NCBI GenBank assembly: GCA_037976565.1
Contig: CP137680.1
Span: forward strand, 29,378,348-29,442,347
Source of the DNA: Mesocentrotus franciscanus
Taxonomy: Eukaryota; Echinodermata; Echinoidea; Camarodonta; Strongylocentrotidae
Length of the DNA: 64,000 bases
Direction: 5' to 3'
How positions within the stretch are numbered: the first letter of the stretch is position 1; the number at the start of each line of letters is the position of its first letter. The translations under genes and the position numbers were made by a program. A model generated the notes under the pieces. It did not search any database. It was not told the origin of the DNA and saw only the letters and a program-made list of their open reading frames with translations. Of the stretch, positions 43,553 to 56,080 are shown one piece after another.

Positions 43553-43683
43553 AAAACCCTCACCATAATCCTAATCCTAATCCTAACCATAAATAATCAT
43601 GTGCGAAAGTGCACTCTGGATACGAAAGGGCGGATACGAAATTGCTAAAAAAATGGATACGAAAGTACACTAGCGCCAATTTC

Positions 43684-44640
43684 ATCACATTTTGAGAGAG
43701 TTCTCAACAGATTTGGGGAAAGGCTAGGAACGTATTTCTCTTGAAATTACACTTCGATTTTCATCGTCATGAAGTAGTTTGACTGCGGTTTGCCGTCTTG
43801 TCACCCTGGTACTCCCGTTAGGGTCACGGTGTTCTGGCAGGGCCACCCCTGGAAATTTCGGTGCTCATCTACATCAAGATCCAACTTTCTAATCAGGTTA
43901 AATTCCAAATTTGGTCGTCATCATGAATCTAATTCACCAATCATCGAGTGAATTTAGATCTAGATTTAACGTTACACCTTAAAATAATCTATAGTTTAAT
44001 CATCCAGACATGATATGATGAGTGATGAATTCTTGTTAAAAATCTTTAGTATGCCACCCGTTTGCTCAGTTGTATATCGTGCGTGTCGACTTTCAGGATT
44101 TTCAGGATATTTACCACACAAAATAGTTAAAACAACCTCCTAATAATTCACTAAAAAGGAAATTGAACTAAGCTTAAGTTGCAAGCGTATACAATGGAGG
44201 GTATATTTATTCTAGTTCTGCACCTAGCATACATATATTGATGCCTTTCCTTTCTTTCATAATGTGTACGATTCAGTAAAGTAATGATAAAACAATACAT
44301 TACGCAACATAATTATTGCGTAATAAAAAAAGGGCTGCCCATATTCCTTTTTTCTGCATGTGTTTCTGCATAATACAGAATATATATAAATATCCTCTAA
44401 GCTATTTGGTTTTTGTGTTCATAACTGTATCTTATAAATTTAAAAAGAAGACAAGAGATACCAGCTGAAAACCTAGACAGCATTATTTCAGTGGTGGGTA
44501 AGAGTGTTGAACGCCCTTCTGGGTCTCGGCAGACTATATCTAAGAGTTCAAAAACGTCATCTACAGCCTACTAGTTCATTCAAAAGGTAAATCCTGTCGT
44601 ATTTAGTTACTGATGATGGAGCTTTACAAGTTGCACCCTC
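43684..44640. other. Non-coding DNA
   Basis: No gene supported. At 44261-44298 there is a diverged copy of the 38-bp word at 41695-41732. Confidence 0.4.
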
Positions 44641-44882
44641 CTTTATAAAGCAGTATGGCGATTTTGTTTTTATGTGTAAATTATGTGTACATGGGAAAGC
44701 CCCATCACTAGAAAACTTTAAATTAAGACTGAAACTCACTTGTTCATGTAGAATGTATAGCCATGGAGCTAGAACACTAGCTCCATGGTATAGGACAGCA
44801 TTTACGAGCTCTTGCAGCGCAGTAGAATATTTCCACATAGTTATTGCGCTTTACAAATGAATATATTATTATTATTATAAGC
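44641..44882 (+). mobile_element. Degenerate LINE 3' end with ATT tail
   Basis: A frame reading KAPSLENFKLRLKLTC and YSHGARTLAPWYRTAF resembles the eroded C-terminus of CR1/L2-like ORF2. It is followed by TTGCGCTTTACAAATGAATA and an (ATT)n tail at 44867-44880, a common LINE 3' end. Only the end is present. Confidence 0.45.
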
Positions 44883-46004
44883 AAATAAAAAAAGTTTTCA
44901 CATGTTTTGCGGTTATAATTTAGTGGAAAAAAGGAGGAAAAAACTTTGCAAAGATGTGAATGCATAGCTTTACGAAAGAGGGTACATTTTTGGGATGCTA
45001 GATTCCATGTTTTACAAGTACATGTAGTTATCGTTGTTTCATATTATGACAAATATTTTTCAACGAATCAAAAGCATTTATCTTCGAGATTCATTTTGCC
45101 CAATGTTTTCTAGTATTAAAAACTTAAAGTCTATTTTAGTGATTCGCTCTGTCATTCATTTTGCATTGGTTATCATAATACATAACAGAGGAAAACCACG
45201 CTTTACATCACAGAATAGGTATGACGACATATTCACTGTTATTGCGGTCTAAGCATACCGTTCACTGTTACTGAAGAGCGCCATCTCGTGTGCTACTAAA
45301 TTCAGAAACGTGTCTTCTTCACATCGACTGCACAGGTTTCTATTTTGCATCATTCACCAATCTGTTTTTACATTCATCAAACATCGCACGATCATATGCT
45401 TTCAAGATCATAAGATCGCATTTAAGGATTATTTGTCAGCCTCTTCTAATTCTGAAAAATCTCTCTCTCTCTCTCCGCCCCCTCCCCCTCTCTCTCTCCC
45501 TCTTTCCCACTCTTTCTCTCTTCAAATATAATGACAATTTTTATGTTAATATGTCAGTATCAGTTAAAATATAGTTTTGATTAAAAAAAAACTGGTAAAA
45601 TTATGATAACCATCACCTTCTAAAGACATCATATTTACTTCTCGGTAAGACCTCCATCCATTTCTCCTTTGTTAACATCTGTCCCACACTAAAAAAAAAT
45701 TAATTAATGTATCTAGTACGTCACAATACAAATGATTGCACATTGTGACGTCCTAATGGTTGATATTCTCAAAGCAAAATAAACTAAACCAGGCTTTCCC
45801 CATTCTTTCACGGGCGCAAGTGACAACCACTCCATTGATGTGAAATATTGCCTTAGTTTACAACTAATGAAGTATCCAAGATTCATGTTGCCTGATATGA
45901 AGGAGGGAAGTAAATCTGATTAATTTTTTTTCACTATAGAATAGGGAGGTGAACACTTGGTACTCCATCACAATAATGATAAATAAATAACAATAAGTGG
46001 GTTT
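44883..46004. other. Non-coding DNA with a CT tract
   Basis: A CT-rich tract lies at about 45460-45520. No gene supported. Confidence 0.45.
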
Positions 46005-46216
46005 TTATTTGCCAAGGGTAGCCACATCAGTATCAAAACTGCTCTTGTTACGGGCCCTGCAATTGTAATTACCCCAGGAATCGCCATGTACCCATATACA
46101 CCTGGGTGGCGAGTGGCAAATGTGGATTAATGTCTTGCCAAATGATATTAGTGCTGGGCTGGGATTCAAACCATCAACCCTTGGATTGAGAGTCAAGTGA
46201 ATGAACCAAGATACCA
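46005..46216 (-). mobile_element. tRNA-derived SINE (minus strand)
   Basis: On the minus strand: a head with TTGGTTCATTCACTTGACTC (A-box region) and a B-box-like GGTTTGAATCC (46162-46172). A body follows with TTGGCAAGACATTAATCCAC, CACCCAGGTGTATATGGGTA and GCAGGGCCCGTAAC. It is the best-preserved of three related copies in the window. An RNA polymerase III promoter is implied. Confidence 0.7.
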
Positions 46217-46284
46217 AGATACCTCCTCCATAGGCATATATGAGTAGACTGACTTATGAACTATTCAGGGATTAGAATCTTGCC

Positions 46285-46500
46285 TATAACTTAAAGATAA
46301 AGTTGAGTTCTGGTCATGCGATTGCATTGTGAAAGAAACAGTGTGGAATCAATCAGAAAAGGTTGATCATCTAGCATATAAGTATTGGTGTGTACTGAAA
46401 GGTTCTGGAATCATCAAAATGATAAGAAATTTGGCCCAGTCTTGGTAAAGTTACAAGCACTGTACACAGAACGATGTATATGGGACTACACAAACATGTG
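46285..46500 (-). repeat. Unclassified interspersed repeat, copy 2
   Basis: Inverted copy of 28296-28500 with about 10 % differences by eye. It lies about 70 bases from the SINE. Confidence 0.8.
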
Positions 46501-49500
46501 GCATAAAAATCCGTCCCGATTTTTATGCTCTTACATGCCATATTTAGAATATTAAGGCATTTGAAGAGCAATGCTTTCCAGGGAACATTTTTTATCTGAT
46601 GTTCTTCCACACTAACGCTCACAAATTATTTTTCACCTCTTCCCAGAACTCAGCCTTCTCTTTAAGTTAGTCCATTTTTAAGAAGAGCAGTCACTGTGAT
46701 TCCAAAGACCAACACTGACTTATCCCTTCAATGCATTTATCACCTCCTATACTTGTACATAGCCACACCACCAAACCGAATCCAGATGGACTCCGAACCA
46801 ACTCATTCTTGGCTATTTAGTATAATGTAAATTTTTTGTTCGGTCTGCCGTCGGTCTGGTGTCGGTCTCGTTAGTGTGACCGATGTAACAATACCCTGTG
46901 GTTCCAAGCAGACAGAGTCAGCAATCACCATGACTATATCACACCAACCATTCAAGTAACACACATAACAATGATGAACAAAAGAGAACCATGATAATCA
47001 TAACTTTCCACATTTTTGAAGATATATTTATCACACATGACAAATAAATCATAACCAATCTCTCAATACTCTGAGAGATCTTTACTGACACATAACAAGA
47101 AAAGAAGTTTGTACACAAGTGATTTGTATAGATACAATAAAACTTTATCTTTATAACCTTATTATACAATATCTATCCTCTTTTACTTTTGAAGTATCTC
47201 ATCTCTAATCTTCTAAGTCTTTACAAGTTTCATCTTTAGAGTTCATCTTCAAGAGATCTACCTAACACAATCTGACTGAGCCTATACAGGTATTATACTC
47301 TTGGTAAATGGCAGCTGTTATGATTGTCAACTTTCTTAAAACAGATAAAAACATAGTTATCATTACAAAAGAAAAGTACCATACAAAACATTACAAAATG
47401 GTGTATAATATCACTTAACGTCAAAGGATGAAGCAAATGTTTCCCTGTTTGAAAGTCATTAAATCCTTCCTTAAGGTGTATAAACAAGGGGCCATCTTAA
47501 CTTTGGAAAACTGCACACAATTAATACCAAAATACAATTATGTAAAGAAGACTTACAAATGTGAATAGGAATATAAAAAGATATTGAATGTCTTTTTGTA
47601 TATAATGAAACCAAAACTTAGCTTCATACCTAAGTCTATGGATGATAAAACATTCATGATGAATACATCATAGATTGGCATATTATCATTTTAAACTGGT
47701 CAACAGGAAAACACCCATTGCAGCATCAATCTGCACTTAAAACGTGTACAATGAATAGAAACAATATCCTTATACAAATAAATACCTATACTCATTTTAC
47801 ATCTGGCCAAGATAGGACGATCTTTCATTAAGTGAATACACACTTGTCCTTAATGAAAGACTAATTGCACGTACATAGAAGGTTCTGTTAACAAGAATGG
47901 GGAAAAGGCAATATTTCAACTGGCTAAACAACCTGAAAACTTGCAAATAAATAGGGTTTCATTGCTGCCCTTTTAGGCATTTAATACTCATAGTAGGGAT
48001 ACTCCTAATGATATACCGACTATTTAACACTACCATCCATGTAACTGACATTTCTAATTACATACTAATGTATATGGTATCTTTTCCTGTGGAAATTTAG
48101 GAATAGTGTCTAACAGAAATTGATGAATACTACATGCCTGCAGCAGCGCAAAAGTGACCTTTGCAGCAAAAACTATAATAAGGAAAATACTTTTGAATGA
48201 ATCTTTTTTCACATGAATATAACTACTTTTTCTGGCAACATTCAGTACATTTTTGTTACATTTAAGACAATAAGCTTTAAGCATAACACTTCACTGTACC
48301 TACGTATTGAAAATAGATATATTTTATCAGCTCTTTTCTGAAATAATTTTTTGCATGGAAAATAGTAGTGATATGCATATACCTAACCTTAATAATATCC
48401 ACAAATATGTGCTCTATGTCAAAATGTATACATACATACATATATACTTCCTAAGTGACGCATAAGTATTATGTACACATGTGAAGGGCTTCCATGCCCA
48501 TAAGCTGGGTGTTTGTGATCCAAGCATTCGCTACATCTACATTTATAACTCTCTGGGTGAACATTGCTATGTTAATACACCATATGTTTCGTATTTCATG
48601 ATCAGATGCAGCGCTTAGCATGCTAAACCCATTTCGAGACTGTTCCATTTAAATTGGAAAATTAAAGATTTTCAGGTTTATAACAGGCTGGATAAAGCAT
48701 TTGACATATCCCAATGTCCATCATGCACCAGTATAGCATGAAATATACAGACAGAAGGACGTAATTAACTCATTATACTTTAACACAAATTCTATGCCCT
48801 TTTAGCCCTCAAAAGACAATATGAGGATAAGAGTGACATCACATTTTTAACCTTCGTTATTCCACAAATGCTTGGCTAAACAAACAAAAACGCATTTTAG
48901 AATAACTTGATGACCTATCTTGATGTTGATACTCAAAATGCTCTGAAATTTATTCAAGAGTTCACTTGTGAAATAATGACATCCCATTCGAAATAAAAGA
49001 AATTTATACAAAGGACTATTCCAATTATTACATTGACATGCAAACATTCTTGCAGGCAGAATTATATTTCCCACATCCATCAGTCAGAAGCCTTTGACAC
49101 AAGATATTCATGTGGCATTCGTTCGTATATCATACCATCTTGTTTATTCGATAGACAGCGGCAAGATGGAAGGAGAGAGACACAGCTATTAAAATTTGGC
49201 GACAGAAGGTGTGATGTTGTCAAAGCCTAACAATAAGTGACATGTATCCTGTTAGTCATGGTAGATAGAGAGCTGCTTGAGCTGAGGCAGGCATCGGCCT
49301 TGAGAACAACGTCTTCCTCACTCCCTCATCTGCTCATTAAAGGAGAGTGTCATCGTTATTATCTACAGAGCAAAGCAGCATGATGATGAGTATTGCCTTG
49401 GATTCAAAGGAACTTGATAGCATAAAAAGTCAGGTATGTCCTAAATTCTGTACCTCAACATGTTTGTTGGCGGTTTTCACAATTGCTGTCCCCAGAGTTT

Positions 49501-51516
49501 TGGACCACCCTGTACTACAAGTAAACACTCAACCAAATAAGCTCTAGCAAATGCCATTGATCATAATAAGACTGAAAACGCGTAGCAGGTATGAATAACT
49601 AACATCACTAATTCACTCTGATATAGTGAATACAACCAGTTCATATAACATCAGACTTGAATGTTGTAAATGGGCAGACCAAGAAGACAAATGCGAAGTA
49701 GCAGCAAAAAATAAATGCAGCTATCAAAAATATTTCCTCCTAAACATCTATTTCACTGGCCCGAATGAGAAGTAATAAATAAATGAATACTGTTATGCTT
49801 AGCTTGCTTGCATGTCTGTGTACTGGAGCCCCATGGAGGGGGCTAAAGGGCAATCTATTTTTAATCACCCTGTAATAGATATACATTATCGAGTGGATCA
49901 TGAGTGGATGTATAATATCAAATTAATATAATGTAGTCAATTGATCATAAGAACTACTACATATAGCAGCATGGTAAACTCTTTATAGGAGCAGGAAGAT
50001 GAGAACAAATGGAGTGCCCGTCTCGAAAGATTTTCTCGAGGGACAGATATTCAGGATTAACTTGGCTTAACAACAAGAAATGTAACCCTCTCCAGCCATC
50101 AAATCCATCAACAGCTGCCCTTATCAGACCACAGATCCCCTCTGGCAATGAAATGTTACGCAACGCCTTCTGCTTCCCTAAGTTCTGTAAACACTCGGTC
50201 GTAAAAAAAAAGGCTTAGAAGCCATGCGTTGCACCGCGAAAATGACGTCATACTCAGTGAAGATGTATATAGCTATAACATATAAAATACAGAATCCACA
50301 ACATATGGCACAATGCAACCTTCTATTGGTTATCAAATGCTTTTGCTGTGCTCGGAAAACTGTACTGAAGACATAGCCGTTCGAACCAGCGAAATCGACC
50401 AAGGAAATCGTGAGTTGGAGTGAATGGAAGTTTCTCATCATCATGATTTTCTCAGCTAATTATTGACATTTTCCGCAAATTTCCGCAAATTGTACATAGC
50501 TAGGAAGGTAGTCCAAAGGTTTATCTCCCAAAGTACCTAAATGAAATTGTGTTATATATTTGCGCATTTGTTGAATGAGGGTTAGAAGTTGTCAATTCAT
50601 CACCACTTTTCACTCCAGTACGGGCGGCGACACATAAGCCGCCGTGCTCGCTGGGCTGGGCTGTGGGTGGAAAGGAGGACTTCAGTGCTACCACTGCACT
50701 GTACCATTGAGTTGGGGATTAAGGGGATTACGGTAGGGGGAAAAAAGACGCGCGGTGCAACGGAAGGCTTCAAAGGACGGGCACTCCATTTGTCACATCT
50801 TCCTGATAGGAGAGGAGATTCATCACGTTTCTTCCACAGAAAGAAAAAAAATAACACCTGTTTTGCTTTATCACAAGAGAAACACATGCACAGACTGCAC
50901 AATGAGATGATTGAAAAGTCATATTCTAGACACTTGTCAAAACAGCAATGCCTTACTTACCCCACTAAAAGAACTGACCCGCTTTCCCTATTTTGTGGCA
51001 GGTTTCACACTAAACCCGTTTCACAGACAAACAAATATCATATCCTCTGTGCCAACACAGGAAAGAACGTAGACTATTCTTTCAATTATTTGAGAAAGTG
51101 TTTCATTTCTCCATTTATTCACTGCACCGTATTTCAATGATTCATAACTGGGCCAGTCCGAAATAATATTCCTTCATTTTACATCCCATGTGGTTTTAAG
51201 TGTATTAAGGGAATACATGTAGAACTCAACCATGAAGATTTTCACTTATTTATTATTTCGGCACATCCACAACACCATACTCTAGTGAACATATGAATTT
51301 GATACGGTAAAAATGAATCCTTTGATATCAACTATGTTCTTTAATGTAACCAATAACCAAGGGAGAAAAGGTTATCTGTGAGACAAAATATCCTGCACAG
51401 TGCACTTGCCCAAATTTGAAAAATAAACTTGATCTCCTTGATGGTACCAGGTAACTAGTTTACAACAACCAAGGCCCTCTACATGCATAGAATTTGTGGA
51501 AACAAAGAATACCATC
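46501..51516. other. Gene-poor, repeat-poor DNA
   Basis: No TE, repeat array or coding exon could be supported across about 5 kb, unusual for this window. AT-rich and unstructured. A more GC-balanced patch lies at about 50,600-50,830 and contains a 183-codon open frame (50589-51140) of unknown significance. If the candidate exon at 53465 is a real terminal exon, part of this could be a long minus-strand 3' UTR. Confidence 0.35.
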
Positions 51517-51519
51517 ATA

Positions 51520-51774
51520 GGGTGCGTTCAAGCGATTTTTCGAAGCTAGAATCACAAACATGAATCACAATTCAAAACGCCGATACAAAACACGGTTACT
51601 GCGGGAGATCGTTCAAGCGATTTTCCATCATCTTTTTCAGCGTTTCATGTTTGTGTTTTTAAACATGTTTATTTTTACGACCAACGAAAAATCGCTTGAA
51701 CGCAACCGTGTTTTAAACTAAACGTCTTTGAAAACCGTGATTCTAGGGTGAAAAAGTGTCGATTGAACGCACCC
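51520..51774. mobile_element. 255-bp MITE with ATA flanks
   Basis: Begins GGGTGCGTTCAAGCGA and ends TCGATTGAACGCACCC. ATA occurs immediately outside both ends (51517-51519 and 51775-51777). Internal copies of GTTCAAGCGATTTT (near 51612) and its complement (near 51690) add inverted symmetry. It is non-coding. Confidence 0.8.
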
Positions 51775-52345
51775 ATACATTGGTACATCTCGGTCTTGTC
51801 TATACATCCTGCTGTTTGTTGCTGGCCGTTTATTAGTGGTAAAAACCACTGATGCAAGAAATTTCATACCTAGCTACAGGCTGTCAGTCATCAGGAACAA
51901 GTGATTAAAATAGCTGATTTTCAGGAATGTGGGGATAGATATATTCAAACCCCCGAATAGCCAATCGTTCAGGCATATTGCATCATGTACATCAATATAG
52001 GCATATCAACTGAATCTGGATTTCAAGATTTCATCATCTCGCGGAAGTAGTTCACTAATTTTTACTTGAGAACTATTCTTGACCCACTGATTGACCTCTA
52101 CGATTGGTTATAACTGCCAGGTCAGGGTGGAATACTTTTTTTATTGAATTCATGGGTCAAATCTATTGTTTGAAACTTCTGACCACAACACAGCTTGGCC
52201 TTGGGGCAGGTCTGGTGAAATATGGATATGATACCAGGATGCGAGGTTGAAGATGTTTTTTCAACCCAAAACAGAGTAGGATACTGATTGAAAGTAAAAT
52301 GCATGGACAGGGACATGCAGAATGGGTGAGAGCATTCCATGTTGA
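51775..52345. other. Non-coding DNA
   Basis: Nothing recognised; ordinary AT-rich sequence before the GA tract. Confidence 0.4.
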
Positions 52346-52349
52346 GAGT

Positions 52350-52352
52350 GGT

Positions 52353-52415
<63 letters not shown>

Positions 52416-52612
52416 GAGAGAGAGAGAGGAAGAGAGAGAGGAGAGAAAGAGAAGGAGAGAGTGAGAGAGAAGGGAGAGAGAGAGAGAGAGAAGGGAAGAG
52501 AGAGAGAAGGGAAGAGAGGAGAGAAAGAGAAGGAGAGAGAGTGAGAGAGAGAGAGAAGGAAAGAGAGGGAGAGAGAGAGAGAGAGAGAGAAGGGAGAAAG
52601 AGAGAGGGGGTA
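52350..52612. repeat. GA microsatellite, 260 bp
   Basis: (GA)n with regular GGGA and GAAGGGA interruptions. Long frames on both strands here are Ser/Leu or Arg/Glu artefacts. Confidence 0.95.
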
Positions 52613-53464
52613 CAGAAAGACAGATAGCAAGCCAGCAGGGCAGTAAGACGCCGAGTTAACAGAAAGACAGGATTGTAACCATAAAATATTACATAATCTG
52701 AAGATTCTGAACATGATTCCTGAAGGCAAGGCAATACAATAGGGTGTTGAATTTATCCTAAGGTGATATATTATAAACTTGGGATCATGTTGCATGTTAT
52801 ATTTAACATAATAATTGATCTTTTGGGTAAATCTCATACATACCCATTGTAGCACTAGACTATAGATCAATTAATCAAATAATATTATTCCTAAAAGCTG
52901 AATGACAAATAAATGAAATATCTCAAAATCTTTCCAAGATGATTTTGGTTGTTAATGTAAGCAGCAACGATTATTTTTCATATTGCTTCAGCATTGAAAA
53001 GCAGATAATCCCCGACAATTGAACAATGCAACACATAAATCCAGCTTTACTTTTATATCATGACTATTAAAAACCTTAGCAAAGAGGACATTTTTCATTA
53101 TCGTCTCTTCTATAGTACATATTTGTATCATACATCTATTGCAGCCAAACCTCACACATAACATAACAGGTATAATAAACTTAGATAATCTAAATTATAC
53201 AACAATCACATTTACTATTTCAGAGAGGGATCTAAAACATATCATCCAGCTAAGGCAATACATACTTCATGTGAACGAAACCAAATTGGGGTATTAAATG
53301 TTGGGCGTACATGAATTACTACTGAAACCATTTCCGGCCCTGTTCTGAACAGGGTTTTGAGGGATATTGGATTAACAAACCACCACTTATAAAAAGTGAT
53401 TCTCTAAGCAGAGTCGATCAGATCAGATGCTTGGAATAGCACTCTGCTGCAGAGGTTGAGACAC
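52613..53464. other. Non-coding DNA, possible 3' UTR
   Basis: No gene supported. It lies just downstream (minus strand) of the candidate terminal exon. Confidence 0.35.
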
Positions 53465-53872
53465 TTATAGCTGCTGACATCTGTCTTCTGGCATGCAGGC
53501 ACCTGCCGTAGCCCCACCCTGGCAAAGAGTTCCCATAGGCGTGGCTTGTTGATTCTGTGTGGTGCGCATCCCTTTTCTTGTCGGGTTTTCTACTCGATAG
53601 TGCGCGAAAGCACGCATGAAGCGGACCATGGAGGCAGTGCGGATGAACAGCTGTGAGCGGAAACCTGATGCGGGTAATTTGACAGGTTGTGTGTTAAACT
53701 CATCATCATCATCATCATCCTCCTCTTCGTCAGCACCGGGCGGGCGGCCTCAGGAACGGCACCATGGACATCCATCTGGAGGAGAAGCCTACGTCACTCA
53801 GAGTTCCAGGGACTAAGGATACTGGTAGGGTTGGAATGATGGTATTCTGGTTCAGGAACGCAGACAGTTCTC
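53465..53872 (-). CDS. Candidate terminal exon of an unidentified minus-strand gene
   Basis: A strong acceptor (long pyrimidine tract, then TTTTTGCTGTACAG) precedes 53872. One frame reads ELSAFLNQNTIIPTLPVSLV, then PGTLSDVGFSSRWMSMVPFL, ending at TGA 53730-53732. The neighbouring frame is open from 53749 to TAA at 53465 and reads an acidic DEEEDDDDDD run, EFNTQPVKLPASGFRSQLFI, RTASMVRFMRAFAHYRVENP and a tail ending CQQL. Composition in both halves looks coding, and they overlap by about 17 bases, so a single-base frame error in the GC-rich stretch near 53735-53750 is likely. Family not recognised. Alternatively only the first half is real. Confidence 0.5.
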
Positions 53873-56080
53873 CTGTACAGCAAAAACAGAATGAAAATAA
53901 AAGAAAGGAAGAATTAATAAAGACTGTCTAATCAGTAATCACAAGTTCACAACACATTTTATTAGAAACTTGTTTAATAAGCATAATTATAGTCTCAAAT
54001 GTAGGCCCTACATCATGAAATATGGAATCATTCACAGGTAACTCTTCGTCAAAAACAGGTACATGTGTATGTATGTAAATACAGAGATGAGAGTTCATAT
54101 AAGATTATAAAAAGCACAAAGTAAAGTGACAGAAAGTGACAGAAAGTGACCGAAAAAGAAATTCTTCTAACAAAACCTGTATTTCATCCAACCTGAACAT
54201 TAATTACTTGATTTGCTTCCCTAAAAAGTTTCAAGGGGAATTCATGGGAGCAAAGCTTTATTCTCTGTGATATCCGATGAAGTCCGATGACTGTGCATGT
54301 GACCCATAGCATGGGGTTACAGGTCATTGAGGTTCGTTCCCTTTATTGGGGCATGAGAGTTCAACTCTTTAAAGAGACCCACTAACCCTGCATGGTCTTC
54401 CTCTACTAGACAGACGCTGTAGAAATGCTGATCATCAAGAAGAGTTATGACTTGCCCTTCAAAAGGGAAGCACATGGTTTGATTAGAATCAACATCCATC
54501 ATAGCTGCACATCCTAGTGATTATTACCATCAGCTGTTCATAGTCAGAAGGGCATTAACCCTGTGTTTAACGATATGAGTTAATGCTCTTTAGGTCTGAG
54601 CAGATGATACGTTCCGATGCAAGAGATACTGATTTGTGCAATGGTAAAAGCTAAAAGTGAATGCTGTTAAGATGAAGGTAACCAACTGACCATAGATGAC
54701 AGATACATTTTGAAATCATGGACCAAGCAATAAATCTTAGGCAAAGATTTCACAATATCCATATTTACAGGCAACAATGCGCTAAGTGTCTACTGCTTGC
54801 TCACGTGGTTATGTACAATGTCCGTTTATTTCTTTAAATCCTTTTAGTAATAATAATTTCAGTCAAATGAACAATGGTTTGTCATTCTTTGCAGACAGCA
54901 CAACTCACAGAGTCACCATCGAAGACAAAAACACAGAGGGTGCCAATTATCCCCACAGCTCTGAAAAGTGCCATAAGTATTTTTGTTAACATGAAGAAGA
55001 GGGGCAGCCAAAACATTTCTGTTGATGGATTGATAATTTGATATGCATTACATGTAGATCACTCCACACGAAAACCAAAGTCTGGCTTAAAAGAAGCTGA
55101 TAAATATAATGATTTTATTTTGATACCAGTCATTAACTCCTACCAATATCTAGTCTCACTATGGAAATATTACTTAACCCCATTTGTGATGTAGCACTAT
55201 TTGGCTGCAACAACACAGAAATACATATAAAATTGCAGGTTATTCTGGCCATGAGAGTGTGAAACTTGAACAATGGAGGAGGGTCAAACCACAAGATCAA
55301 TTAACCCTACAGGGCAATGGAGGGGTACAAAAGAACTCCATAATAGGAATATTAGCCCCGAAATACTACCGGTAGTTATGAACCTGGCAGGTTTAGTGCC
55401 TTAGGCTTAGGCCCAAGTATTTTTCTCTCTGTTATGGCTCAACACAAACAAATATGATAGCCCTTTAAGCTTTGTGAAAGGTTATGTTCTTGTATGGATT
55501 TTTCATCTTTGGTCTACAATTTTTAGCTCTCGGCCCTTATGTATGATTGTACAGTCAGGCAATAAGGGAGGGGTATCTACTTTGGACCATATTCTTTGAA
55601 GTTTGGGATGAAAAAATTAGCCTGGAATCTTTGCGCTTTTGTCGGTGAGAGAAAGGCCTTCCGGCAGGCAACCTTAGTAAATAGAAGACTCTTCAGAGTT
55701 TTGCTTTGATGGGTTGAGATCAGCAATTTGAGTGTAAAAAAATAGTTTGAGGGGGTTTTTAAACCTGTGAATGATTTGTGGTTTTCCATCTGTTTGATTT
55801 ACAGAGATTACCTCTTCCGCTATTTATGCTTTTCACAACTGAACAAACCATTTGGTCTTCTTTCGTTACTGCTCAGAACTTTGATGGCATTGTGATGAGT
55901 AAATTAAGCTAGAATGGATCATTTAGTATCAGTTATAATATCAAAATTGAACATCCTACAAATTGATTCACCACAACAGTATGTGAATTTAATTTCCAAA
56001 GACAGATACACCGATGTTATTCCATTTTATGTGAAAGCAAGATGATATTACGGTTTGGTGTCTACGTCATGGAGTGATCT
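53873..56080. other. Intergenic or intronic DNA
   Basis: Mostly unremarkable. A second, weaker minus-strand candidate exon at 54317-54513 reads MCFPFEGQVITLLDDQHFYS and VCLVEEDHAGLVGLFKELNS, ending in a TAA. It begins after CACTAG in the same phase as the exon at 53872, so it could be an alternative terminal exon. It is not recognised and is uncertain. Three GTGACAGAAA-type repeats occur at 54126-54155. Confidence 0.3.

Larger units (their letters stand above)
42085..43679. mobile_element. TIR element carrying telomere-like repeats, invaded by a MITE and a LINE
   Basis: The left end TTGGCGCTAGTGTACTTTCG (42085) and its complement at the right end (to 43679) form a terminal inverted repeat of about 36 bp. 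TTTC flanks both sides (42081-42084 and 43680-43683), a possible 4-bp duplication. Next to the ends lie TACGAAAGTGC/GGATACGAAA repeats. The interior is (CCCTAA)-like DNA on both sides of a LINE; a hAT-type MITE lies within the left part. The base element is therefore small and non-autonomous; family unknown. Confidence 0.7.

Noticed and set aside
50589..51140. 183-codon open frame
   Set aside because: No domain, no splice or promoter context, and an overlapping minus frame; kept only as a note in the intergenic entry.
52163..52870. 235-codon minus-strand frame rich in Ser/Leu
   Set aside because: It runs through the (GA)n microsatellite; length comes from a repeat that lacks stops.
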